DNA from: Perkinsus olseni
Taxonomy: Eukaryota > Perkinsozoa > Perkinsida > Perkinsidae
Assembly: GCA_013115135.1 (NCBI GenBank)
Contig: JABANP010000069.1
Span: forward strand, 1-64,000
Length of the DNA stretch: 64,000 nucleotides
Direction of reading: 5' to 3'
The translations under genes and the position numbers were made by a program. Below, piece by piece: positions 46,044 to 54,777 of the stretch. Under the pieces are notes generated by a model that was given only the letters and a program-made list of their open reading frames with translations, made no database searches and had not been told where the DNA came from. The stretch's first letter is position 1, and the number at the start of each line of letters is the position of its first letter.

Positions 46044-46864
46044 GCCCCAGTTAAATTCCTAAACGGCAGGCGCGTTATGCAGCGTGCGTGTGTTGATGCG
46101 TGCGGATCGTTGTGCAGCATATCTTCCTCGCGAAACGGTCGCTGCCACATTCAATAAGAGAAAGTTTGTTGATCGAGTCGCAACAAGGGCACTATCTCAA
46201 TTTAGAGAAGCATTATCCCTTAAGGAGGACTGACGCTCAAGATGAGCCCCTCAGTTCACCACGGGCGACGCGCGACACGGGCGCTTTGTCAGACCACACT
46301 CACCCGGCCAACTTTCGGACCCTAAATAGGCTTCCGGGGGAGGACGATGGGTGTGGCTGGCAAGGCTCTCGCGGTCCTTTCTCCTGCCAGGAGAGTTGTG
46401 GGGGAGCGGGCTGTCACTGGCCCGCAAGGCCTGCAGTACAAGCGATGTGACATTACTGTGCACGGCACGCGTCAAAGCACGCGACCGGCTCCTAGGCGTC
46501 GCGATTGCAGTAGCCGCAGTTACGTCTTGTGTAACCCCCGTATGTCAGCCATGTCAGCCATCAGCGAAGCCGATGCTGCCAGTATCGCCAGCGAAGTCGC
46601 TCAAGGGCCAGCGGACGTCATCGTTCAGCCCGCGGAGTTCGCGGTCAATGCGGGCGCTAACCCCGCCGGCAGGGGAGATCACAACGGTGATCACATAGCG
46701 GGAGGCGCTGACAACGCAGCAGTTGGTTTGGTCCCTAACGCCGAGGCTGTGCTGCCTGCCAAGGTCGTCGACTTCGTCTTGAAGTTGACTCCTGAAGCCC
46801 AAAACGACGTCTCCGGCTAATATCGAATACCCGAATACCCGGCTAATATCCGGCTAATAGTGGC
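46044..46864. mobile_element. 821-bp nested insertion with TA duplication and short-repeat end
   Basis: Interrupts the RNase H/integrase junction. TA flanks both sides (46042-46043, 46865-46866); removing 823 bases restores the frame through HISGEINKLSW. The ends are weakly inverted (GCCCCAG... and GCCACTA...). The right end is built of short repeats (CGAATACC twice, then CCGGCTAATAT twice and GGCTAA). The interior is GC-richer and carries a plus-strand frame. It could be a non-autonomous TA-inserting DNA element, or a non-LTR fragment with a repetitive tail. Confidence 0.65.
46347..46820 (+). CDS. Ala-rich hypothetical frame inside the 821-bp insertion
   Basis: 157 codons. The second half (SAISEADAASIASEVAQG, GADNAAVGLVPNAEAVLP, LTPEAQNDVSG) is Ala/Val/Asn-rich and unlike anything else here; it could be the N-terminus of a gag or ORF1-type protein. 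It ends just before the repetitive tail. The start at 46347 is not secure; an internal Met at about 46541 precedes the conserved-looking part. Confidence 0.4.
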   Translation: MGVAGKALAVLSPARRVVGERAVTGPQGLQYKRCDITVHGTRQSTRPAPRRRDCSSRSYVLCNPRMSAMSAISEADAASIASEVAQGPADVIVQPAEFAVNAGANPAGRGDHNGDHIAGGADNAAVGLVPNAEAVLPAKVVDFVLKLTPEAQNDVSG

Positions 46865-46866
46865 TA

Positions 46867-47548
46867 ATCTCACCACTAATATGACGAACCTCTCCACCGC
46901 CACGAAATAACGCGAGTGCAACCTTCCTGACAACCTTCCGCTCATATGCCGGCAACTGCAAGGTAGCCTTATGACTGGTCAACTTCGAATCATCTACAAC
47001 CGTAGATTCGAACTCCTCACAGGATTCCTTTAAGGCTCGTAACTCCCGACGAAGACGGAAGTAGTTACACTCACTATCAGTGAACAAGATCGGAGTTGGA
47101 GATATCAGTGATGGTAGCCACGTATCTCTCCATAACGTCAACGTCTCGGTAAACAGCTCGAGCACATCGTCACATGCTGTCAGCTCCTTCCGCACAATAC
47201 TCCACGACGCTCTCACCGGGGGTATCAGACGAGCACGGCCTCTAATGAAGACGAGTCCGACAGTTAGCAGTGCGCTACCACACGCGAACATACTCGAATC
47301 AGCGAATAAATACACTTCCCTCAAATCTTGTAATGAGGGAGCGAGCAATCGAGGAATAGTAGGGGCATCAATAAACGACTGCATCAACCGTTCAATCTCC
47401 CTATACGTCGAAACGGAAACAAAGTCGTCCCACTCCAAGCCCTTACTAATCTCAGAGCGGAGAGTACATCTCATCGCTAACAGTATATTACTATGCGATC
47501 CAAGAGGGTCAAAATGCGAGTTAATAACAGCCAATATATCCCTACAGG
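46867..47548 (-). pseudogene. RT thumb and RNase H (BEL/Pao)
   Basis: Starts after the insertion 47549-48294 with the INSHFDPLGSH region, then RNase H with active-site residues in LFADSSMFACG (Asp), VRKELTACDD (Glu) and LFTDSECNYF (Asp), ending at VRHISGE. The open frame extends into the arm of the inserted element up to 47948, producing a Tyr/Glu-rich pentapeptide-repeat extension that is not part of pol. Confidence 0.88.
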
Positions 47549-48303
47549 GATGTTCACGACTCGTACACCGAAAACTCGACTCGTGTCTCGAATACTCGTA
47601 CACCTTCGACTCGTACACCAAATATCCGTACACCGAAGACTCGTACATCAAAAACCCATACACAGAAAACTCGTACATGTAAAACTCGTACGCAAAATAC
47701 TCGTACACATAATACTCGTACACAGAACACTCGTACACATAATGCTCGTACACCGTCATTTCATACACACACCCACTTTCAACTCGTACACTGTCATTTC
47801 GTACACCCTGCGAAAATTTTTTAGGCAAGTCGCGGAGCCGCTCTCCCGCGTTTAGCTGACGGCTTATCTCCTCTCTGACAGAGAATCTCTGTACAAAGGA
47901 TCGAACCCACAATCTTTTGATTGGGAGTTCCGCTACCTTAACCTCCATACCACTTACACTACTGAATATTTACTCACAGGTTGGCGCAAACTAATCGCTC
48001 TCTGTAGACAATATTACTTCCTCCGCTCCGCCATTGCTCTCAGCGCGCGGCCCAAAAATGCGACTCAAGCAGCATAGTGTACGAGTCGTGCTCGTGTACG
48101 AGTTGACGGTGTACGAGTTTTATATGCATGAGTTTTACGTGTATGAGTTTTATGTGTACGAGTATTATGTGTACGAGTTTTAAGTGTACGGAATGACGGT
48201 GTACGGATCCAAGGGGTGAACGAGCATTCAGTGTACGAGTCGTGTACGAAATGAAAGTGTACGAGTTTTCGGTGTACGAGTCGTGATACACCCTCCCTAC
48301 AGG
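47540..48303. mobile_element. foldback-like element with 15-bp-unit arms (copy 1, second subtype)
   Basis: Insert 47549-48294 (746 bp) between two copies of CCCTACAGG (47540-47548 and 48295-48303). Removing 755 bases restores the pol frame. The left arm (to about 47815) repeats CTCGTACACNNNAAA every 15 bp; the right arm (from about 48070) is its inverse, GTGTACGAG every 15 bp. Both arms share CACGACTCGTACACCG at the tips. The core (47816-48069) contains a tRNA-like segment. The 15-bp period, 9-bp duplication and tRNA-like core match the copies at 44578 and 49897, but the unit sequence differs, so it is a related subtype. Confidence 0.85.
47888..47960 (-). other. tRNA-like core of foldback copy 1
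   Basis: The minus strand reads GTGGTATGGAGGTTAAGG (D-arm/box A-like), a hairpin CAATC-AAAA-GATTG at the anticodon position and GTGGGTTCGATCC (box B). The loop is four bases rather than seven, so it is not a working tRNA. An internal Pol III promoter is possible. Confidence 0.5.
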
Positions 48304-49786
48304 TGACATTGCTAACGGTCTTACCGTCAATCTCCACAATTTCCAACGGAGGCAGAGGCAAGTCGGCCTTTTGGGCACGCAATCGATCATTCGAAAGCCA
48401 ATCCAGCCCCAACACATGAGACTCCTTTCCCGGTGGTGGCGGTCCCAACTGGCGCTTACGCTCCTGCGAATTGAATCCACGAACTACGCAGGCTCTCAGA
48501 AACGCCTCTAAACCGCTCTCAAGACCCACACGGGAATTAGAGCCCATAACAATATCATCCATGTAGGGTTTCATGAACACATACAACAACAGATCTCGCG
48601 CATCTATAGCGGACCCCTTACCTTCTCGAATACGGAGAAGCGCAGCTTTGATATGACCAGGCAGCTTATGCTCAGCGAGGGTCACCAATCGCTTGAGCGC
48701 ATCATTCAAGCACGCTGGAGAGTGAGGGCTACCCATCGGAGGGCCCCTCAACCGATAAACTTCAGATTGCCATACCAGACAAAACCAGTAACGACATTGC
48801 GGATCATTCTCCAACATATAAAAGGCGCACTCCAAATCCAAAATCCCCACATACGGGAAAGCTCGAAACATAAAGAGCGCTGGCAACACCCCTCGCTTAC
48901 TCCGAGCTAAAGCCGACCTATCCAACTGTCCTTGCCCACTGCCAATCACTCCCTTATAGTGCAAGCCGTTAAGTACCGGACGCACCGGAGACGACTTCGA
49001 ACTTGGGTTCAAGACAGGGAAGTGGTCGATAATACTTGCCACCAACGGATATTCACCTGGCTTCAACCGGACAATAGCCCCAATCGACTCATATCGCTCA
49101 AAGACCGCCGAATAATCAGATAACAACCCCGATCGCACCAGGGGTTGTACAAGTCGACGATCTTTATCGAAACTCTGACGCAGAGAGCACGAACTAGCCA
49201 GTGCATTCTTCAACCCTTTTGATGTCCACGGAACACCATACGTATATCGCAAGGCAATACCAGACGCGCCATTCACGTCAAAATGTGCAGACGGCGTCAA
49301 TCCACGGAACAGGGTACGATTATCGAATTCGAGAGCTCCCTCCGCCTCAACGAGCGGACTCACCGGAATTCCATTCTCAGCATCATTCTCAGGTTCATTC
49401 CCGCTCAACTCACGCCGAGGTGCTACTACAGCTTCGGACGAGTTATCTCCGGAAGGCTCGTCCCCCAGCTCAGCAGCATCAACATCGTACACACGCTCTC
49501 GGATACTCCGAGATGGACAAGAAACCTCATTCAACACGTTATCGTCCAGTGGATCACAACTCGCTACGTTCGGCGAACACAACTCAAAGAAAGCGTCAGA
49601 TTGAACAGATTCCGTGACCCCAGTCTCTACAGCCGCTACGGTCGAGACAACACCTTTAACAGTTTCAGGCAATAGAGCAGCTCGCAACAAAATCTCATCA
49701 TTACCGAGATACAACAGCAAGGCTAACGATCGCAATGCTTGCATACCCAGAATAACTTCACACGATAAGTCAGCCGCCACCAACAA
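48304..49786 (-). pseudogene. protease end and reverse transcriptase (BEL/Pao)
   Basis: Begins with LSCEVILGMQAL (end of the retropepsin fold), then a variable linker and RT with PVLNGLHYKGV, FAFYMLENDP-type catalytic region (LDLECAFYMLEND), GPPMGSPHSPACLND and the YMDD box in KPYMDDIVMG, then HVLGLDWLSNDRL. The frame runs on into the inserted element at 48294 down to 48065. Confidence 0.9.
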
Positions 49787-49833
49787 CCATATCGAAACGG
49801 ACTTATGCGGAGTACAGACTACAACCTGTATGG

Positions 49834-49854
49834 CCTCCTCACAGTGTGAGGAGG
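49834..49854. other. 21-nt palindrome at a frameshift in the protease region
   Basis: CCTCCTCACA-G-TGTGAGGAGG. The frame entering from the upstream protease part and the frame of the downstream RT part disagree by one around this palindrome, even after the nested insertion is removed. Confidence 0.55.
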
Positions 49855-50165
49855 GTGAGGCTCACACATCATTTTAGAAGCATTAGCCACAGTAACCGGG
49901 GAACCTCCATTCATACATTGCTGTTTCATACATTGCAGGTTTCGTCTACGATTGTTTCGTCCATGGTAGGGTTCATCCTACTTGTTTCGTCCATGTTACT
50001 TCCGTACATCCTCATTCATACACACCTCTTTCGTCCACGGGTCTTAAGTACATGATTCTTTCATCCACGCCGTTTCGTCCAATCATGCTCTAACTCCGCT
50101 TCTTTCTTCCAGGGCTTTTCGTACAAGCCTTTCGTACACGTGAGTTTCATCCACGCTACTTTTGG

Positions 50166-50197
50166 ACATATGTGACGCCGCGGCGTCACATATGTCT
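50166..50197. other. 32-bp perfect palindrome in foldback copy 3
   Basis: Arms GACATATGTGACGCCG and CGGCGTCACATATGTC with no spacer, followed at about 50207-50228 by GCCGGCGG-CTGCG-CCGCCGGC. Absent from copy 2, where this stretch is deleted or rearranged. Confidence 0.8.
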
Positions 50198-50242
50198 AAA
50201 GATAGCGCCGGCGGCTGCGCCGCCGGCTTCACCATCACTATC

Positions 50243-50317
50243 CTCCCTTACCCCGATTCGAACCTGGGACCATCGTCATGCAAGTCGGGAGCTCTACCAA
50301 TTCCGCTATTACCATCA
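50243..50317 (-). other. tRNA-Ala-like sequence in foldback copy 3
   Basis: The minus strand has TAGCGGAATTGGTAGAGC (good box A and D-arm), a CTTGCAT anticodon loop (TGC, Ala) and CCCAGGTTCGAATCGGG (box B). Anticodon and acceptor stems are incomplete. Copy 2 keeps only the 5' half, with AGAGCTCCCGTGGATGA duplicated next to it. Confidence 0.55.
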
Positions 50318-50864
50318 CCTACCACGACCTAATAATCTCACCGCCGCCTCTACTGGTGAGTCACCAGTGGTGACGATCTAGCACTCCCCCACATCAGGTT
50401 GTCTCTGTGATGATCCCAGTGCCTAGAGGCTCCAAACATGAATGGAGCCAAGTTGAATAGGTTGGGTATCGCATGGGCGGTACTTTGTCGGAATTCAGAA
50501 GGAGTCTTACAGGTGAGTAGGTTAGCAGCTCAAGCTGGTATTCCAGAGGCCGTGGGTTCATTTCCTTCGATAAACATTTGCGTGTCGTCAGTTTCATATG
50601 TACGAACCACTATTGGACGAATGAATTTTTTTCGAAAAGATCGTGGCCGAATAGATCACAACGAGCATATCTTTGGATCAACCGCCCATGGACGAAATAA
50701 TCGTGTACGAAACCGGTTACGGATGAAAAAATCGTGACCGAAACATACACTTTTTCGATGTACGAAAAGATCATGAATGAACCGAAATTTGTACGAAACA
50801 ATCTTGGATCGAAGTTGCAGTGGACCAATCGATCATGGACGAATCGCGGTACACCCACAGTAAC

Positions 50865-51326
50865 AGTAGTTCTAACTTTCCTGGACTCGATGATACAGTC
50901 AGCCGGAATACGATTACGCGTCGAAGAGCGAACGAACGACCGAGCTGCACCCGTGTCCAGCAAGGCCTTGATACGAAACGGTTCAGATGCTGATCTCACC
51001 GATTTGAACACTACATCAACAGTTAATGGTCTTGAGGAGGAATCTTCTGGCAATCCTTGGATTGGGTCCACACTATTAACTGTCATGAGCCACTTCGGAA
51101 CCTCATCGTCCACATCCAGATGTTCCTCGTCACCACCTTGTGCCTCAATAGCCGACGCATCTGCAGGCTTCGGAGGTGGCGAAGAAGAATCAGCCCCGGG
51201 CTCGGTCTTAGCTGCCATGGTATTCCGACATATAAACGATACATGGCCCCTCGAATTACAGCGTTTACACGTCAACAACCTGTTACCGCGAAGGCGACAG
51301 TTGGCGACCTCATGACCCCCGACCAC
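50865..51326 (-). pseudogene. second zinc knuckle and protease N-terminus (BEL/Pao)
   Basis: Opens with GGHEVANC, the end of a CCHC knuckle begun in the gag frame, then CKRCNSRGHVSFIC (another knuckle) and the retropepsin motif LLDTGAARSFV. The frame has no ATG at its start (the codon at 51326 is GTG), so it must be reached by frameshifting from gag, or it results from a small indel. It runs into foldback copy 3 at 50855. Confidence 0.88.
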
Positions 51327-52719
51327 AAACCAAACATCGGGAGGCCAATGATGCCGGTGAGCTTGCCGTACAACTATCGGCCAGATGCCCTACTTGGAAG
51401 CAGCGACCACAAGTACCCTTAGGCAACTGTCGCACATCAGGAATATAGGGAGTCGTCGGCTTTCCCACCTGGGCAAGAGACATGTCTGCCCTTCCTTGGG
51501 GAGGGGACTCACCACTAACAACAGCTTGAGAATCACCAGTCTCATCACTGATGCCGTTCACAGCGGACACACTAGCCGATCGACCAGATAACACCACCGA
51601 ATTAATATCACTTAAATTAGCACGAGACTCGATATACGAACGAGCAACGGCCAAATCCATCTTTTCTAATCTATAGGTAAGCGCCCAATCATCGAACGGC
51701 GCACGACAGCAATGAGTTAATTTATCCCACACATCATTATCAGACAAAATATCTCCTTGAAGGGCAAGCTCCCCCTCAAGGTGATCCAACTTAACAACAA
51801 ACTCACGAAAAGACATTTCTGGGGTCATACGGAGATCATGCCATTGCCGACGCAAACGAGACGCTTCCGACGGATCAAGATACAAGGTTAGCAGAGCCGA
51901 ACGCAACGCTTGGTATCGCCCATCAAAATGAGCGAAAATGTCCCCTCGAATGTCGTAGTCATTCTTAGGGCCAAGACGAGCATCTACACGATTGCGTACA
52001 CTCTGACTGAGACTGTACAACAGCAGGAAATAACAAGTAGGGGATCCACTGGCTATAGCACAATAGTCCAGAGCTCGATCAAAAGCACTTAAATGCGCAC
52101 GAATAGATGCATGACTGGTGCTATCAGGGGATGTCGCCTTTCCATCATAGATACCCAACTTCACTGCAGCTAGCTCCTGACGGGCTTCCTTACGGGCTTC
52201 CTGAATCAGACGCTGATTGGAATTCCCTCGGGAACGACTCGGGACAATCTCATGCTCCGCCTTCACCACAGTAGCATCACCTTGCCACAACCCGTCCTTC
52301 AACACGCCTTCCTCGACCCTCTGGTGTCCGGGCTCCTCCTGAACAACACCCCTCGTCACCTCCTGCACTGGCCTAACTGCCAAAGCATCCACTCTCTCAG
52401 CCAAGGCCGAGACTTGTGATGCAAGGCAGCTTAACGTGTTCTCAATCGCAGACTGGAGTCCCCCTCTCGCTTCCCCACATCCGGTATTAGCCTGACGACC
52501 TTGAAGTTGATCGCCCACACCATCAGTACCCGATCTCATTCTTGGAGGCAAGGACTGAGACCTAGCACCTCCAACCTCCTGGAAAGCCAACGATGAACCC
52601 AACGAATAGAAGTCTCCAGAATCATCACTAATCTCGCCCTGCTTAGCCGCCTCTCGGGCCTCATCACGCCGAACACGTCGTTCTCCACGAGCAGTTGATG
52701 TCGAACTTGATTGCTTCAT
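51310..52719 (-). CDS. gag (BEL/Pao element)
   Basis: 469 codons from ATG 52719, 16 bases inside the 5' LTR boundary. An acidic/Ser N-terminus is followed by a capsid-like helical region (PTCYFLLLYSLSQSVRNRVDARLG, FREFVVKLDHLEGELALQGDIL). A zinc knuckle CGRCFQVGHLADSC lies near the end, and the frame stops in the middle of a second knuckle (CLVCGRGS, TGA). A run of five Gs precedes the stop; the continuation is in another frame. Confidence 0.88.
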   Translation of the reverse strand: MKQSSSTSTARGERRVRRDEAREAAKQGEISDDSGDFYSLGSSLAFQEVGGARSQSLPPRMRSGTDGVGDQLQGRQANTGCGEARGGLQSAIENTLSCLASQVSALAERVDALAVRPVQEVTRGVVQEEPGHQRVEEGVLKDGLWQGDATVVKAEHEIVPSRSRGNSNQRLIQEARKEARQELAAVKLGIYDGKATSPDSTSHASIRAHLSAFDRALDYCAIASGSPTCYFLLLYSLSQSVRNRVDARLGPKNDYDIRGDIFAHFDGRYQALRSALLTLYLDPSEASRLRRQWHDLRMTPEMSFREFVVKLDHLEGELALQGDILSDNDVWDKLTHCCRAPFDDWALTYRLEKMDLAVARSYIESRANLSDINSVVLSGRSASVSAVNGISDETGDSQAVVSGESPPQGRADMSLAQVGKPTTPYIPDVRQLPKGTCGRCFQVGHLADSCTASSPASLASRCLVCGRGS

Positions 52720-52734
52720 CGATTCTCGGATGAT

Positions 52735-52967
52735 TGTTTGTGCTTGTAGAAAGCCAACATCAGTAACTCAATTGTAGATTAACACTTTGGGAGAACGGTT
52801 TCCGATACAGGTTTAGTAACACTGATGCCCTTAGCAGCGACGAACCACGATACCCATAAAAGGAATCATGCGAACAACGGTGCACGGAACACTACAATCG
52901 ATTACGCAATCGACAGAATTATAGCGCCAGCAACTCTGCAAACTGCACGAACCCTAATGAGGAAACA
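52735..52967 (-). repeat. 5' LTR of BEL/Pao element
   Basis: 233 bp, partner of 43199-43431. The 5-bp flank GAGAC follows at 52968. Confidence 0.92.
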
Positions 52968-53031
52968 GAGACGCGCGCGTCGCGCTCGCCATGACTCTGT
53001 AAAGTTCGATAAGATGGAACAATCTCCGGAC

Positions 53032-53175
53032 GGGCGCTAATTTTTCTCTCATCGGCGCTAAACTTCCTCTGCTTGGCGCTAGTCTTTCTCACATTGGCGC
53101 TATTCTTTCTCTCATTGGCGCTATTCTTTCTCTCATTGGCGCTATTCTTTCTCTGATTGGCGCTATTCTTTCTAA
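53032..53175 (-). repeat. 21-bp minisatellite
   Basis: About seven units of ATTGGCGCTATTCTTTCTCTC with decay at both ends. The minus strand is open through the array and would encode RKNSANE repeats (about 53191-52990). It adjoins the right end of the BEL/Pao element, and the frame runs into the target site, so the retrotransposon may have inserted in or beside a repeat-coding gene. Confidence 0.75.
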
Positions 53176-53189
53176 TGTTGGGCAATTCC

Positions 53190-53925
53190 ATTATTCTGAG
53201 GACTTTCGGTATCCTGAGGATGGCTTTGGAGCTCGCTTTACACTACTGACCTCTTACACTGCGCGGCCTTCGGGTTTTAGGTGAAGGTCGCCCGAAGGGC
53301 GACCTGAGTCGGGTTTCGGGTTGACGGGTTATCATTAAAACAAGCCCATTTGTGGCTGTCACAATGCGACTGTTTTCCTGTTTACTTCGTTGGCGGACGC
53401 TCTCAGAGCAGTGCTGCTGCATCAATACCGTAGTGTGACCGTGCGGGTGACGTGACGTCATTGACGTCTCGTGTCTCACGGTACAAGCCGGTCGAGTTAC
53501 GCAGCGACCACTGTGTGGCATACCTGAGAGGAATTCGGAGTCTTGACTTTACTGCGGCGGCTGCTGGCCAGGCAACACTACAGCAGACTGACGCTTTCGC
53601 AGTACCCTGTCAACACTCCCGACCGACGGTCTGTCGATGAAGCGAGTCTTTGACCTTCGATCACGAAGGCGCGCGACTAACCAGCGCTCGAACGTAGACG
53701 TCGGCTGTTGTTCCGCCGCTCTCAACTAGAGTAGCTTAACGGGGCACAGACGTTCTTCTGATTGCCAGCCATATATGGCCGTCTCTGTTACCGTAAACTT
53801 TCTATCACGGGCCCTCTCTTCCTCTTGTACCCTATGCCGCGCACTGTGTGGCGTACAGTAGTGTTGGCGGTGCCTCATACAGAAGATGCGCTTGAGCAGT
53901 TCATTTTTTGAAGATCGAACCAGCA
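53190..53925. other. no recognisable gene
   Basis: Short overlapping frames only. Probably the upstream region of the secreted-protein gene at 53928. Confidence 0.4.
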
Positions 53926-53927
53926 AA

Positions 53928-54777
53928 ATGTTGGGAAAGCAGCTCCTCATTGCCGCGTATGTCCCCTATGCCCTCGCTAGAGTAAGCACAATCCCCTGAG
54001 GTCATTCACCTCGGCACGTATCTGTGATCGAATCATCTAGGAGTAGTCAGACTTCTGTCCAAATTCACGCCGGTTTACCGAGAAGGGTCATCTCCCGTTA
54101 TTCCCCCTTTCAGGACTTCCCCGATAGGCGCGGCCCAAAACTGGCCCCCAAGCGCGATGGCGTTTACTGCTTCTTCGAGGACAGCACTTTCTTCAGTCCC
54201 TGGCCTGTAAGAGCTTTACACTTTGTGGTTAACGAGTCGGCACCCATATATACCGAAAAAATCAAGTGTCGCAGGACTTCGTTCCGGGGGGAGTTCACCA
54301 GCTATTTGTAAGTTAACGTTATCGATCGTATCACTTTATTCAAATTGCTGTTGCTCTCTTCCCTGTAGTCATACACCAAGAGGTCTTCTAAGGGTCTATG
54401 ATGCCCCGAGAATGTGCTACTGGTTTGAAGCCCCTCCTCCGGATAACACCGGTTTAGACCCGCTCTCAGTAATTCCAAGGGCCGATTATTCCGATAAACT
54501 GAGTTCCCTGCTGTCGGACGCCCGCAAGTTGAAAATCCCGCCAACGGACAAGCCGATTCATGAGGACTGGTTCATTTGGAATAACCACGATGATGTACTT
54601 CAGAAGATGGAAGACGTATGCGAGGCCGTGGCAGTAGCCATACTAAGAAGATACAACTCGTTCGAAGCTTTGTGTAACGTCACTTACACAATCTCCGAGG
54701 AAGCAAAGGCAGCGGCCGAGAGGAATGACTGGAATATCACAAAGATGGAATACCTGACAGTTTTACAGCCGAAATGA
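53928..54777 (+). CDS. predicted secreted protein, three exons, unknown family
   Basis: Exons 53928-53981, 54051-54307 and 54369-54777 join in phase across introns GTAAGC...AGTCAG (69 nt) and GTAAGT...CTGTAG (61 nt). The product is about 239 residues. The first exon encodes a signal peptide (MLGKQLLIAAYVPYALAR). The mature protein has short aromatic and Pro-rich segments (RDGVYCFFEDSTFFSPWP, RMCYWFEAPPPDN), a helical acidic stretch (HDDVLQKMEDVCEAVAVAILRR) and few Cys. I do not recognise a domain. Both introns have strong splice sites, so the model is among the best supported here. It may be exported by a parasite. Confidence 0.8.

Larger units (their letters stand above)
49888..50864. mobile_element. 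foldback-like element with 15-bp-unit arms (copy 3, longest)
   Basis: Insert 49897-50855 (959 bp) between two exact copies of CACAGTAAC (49888-49896, 50856-50864). It is the inverse of the element at 44578-45434, with ends CGGGGAACCTCC and CGCGGTACACC. It holds about 100 bp absent from the other copy: a 32-bp perfect palindrome (50166-50197), a GC-rich hairpin and a tRNA-Ala-like segment. Removing it joins the protease frame locally; a separate frameshift remains near 49850. Confidence 0.85.
43199..52967 (-). mobile_element. full-length BEL/Pao-type LTR retrotransposon with four nested insertions
   Basis: Flanked by 233-bp LTRs (43199-43431 and 52735-52967) that start TG and end CA, with a 5-bp target duplication GAGAC immediately outside each (43194-43198 and 52968-52972). 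The order is gag, protease, RT with YMDD, RNase H, integrase. The RT-RNase H link with a DPLG motif and the HISGE...NPAD...SRG end of RNase H are typical of BEL/Pao. Four insertions break it: 44578-45434, 46044-46864, 47549-48294 and 49897-50855. Without them the element would be about 6.36 kb. It also has a frameshift in gag, one near 49850 and an in-frame TGA in integrase, so this copy is dead. No convincing primer-binding site is visible next to the 5' LTR. Confidence 0.93.

Noticed and set aside
47549..48294. CRISPR-like array of short repeats
   Set aside because: The 15-bp units are contiguous and degenerate with no spacers, they form inverted arms, and the genome is eukaryotic.
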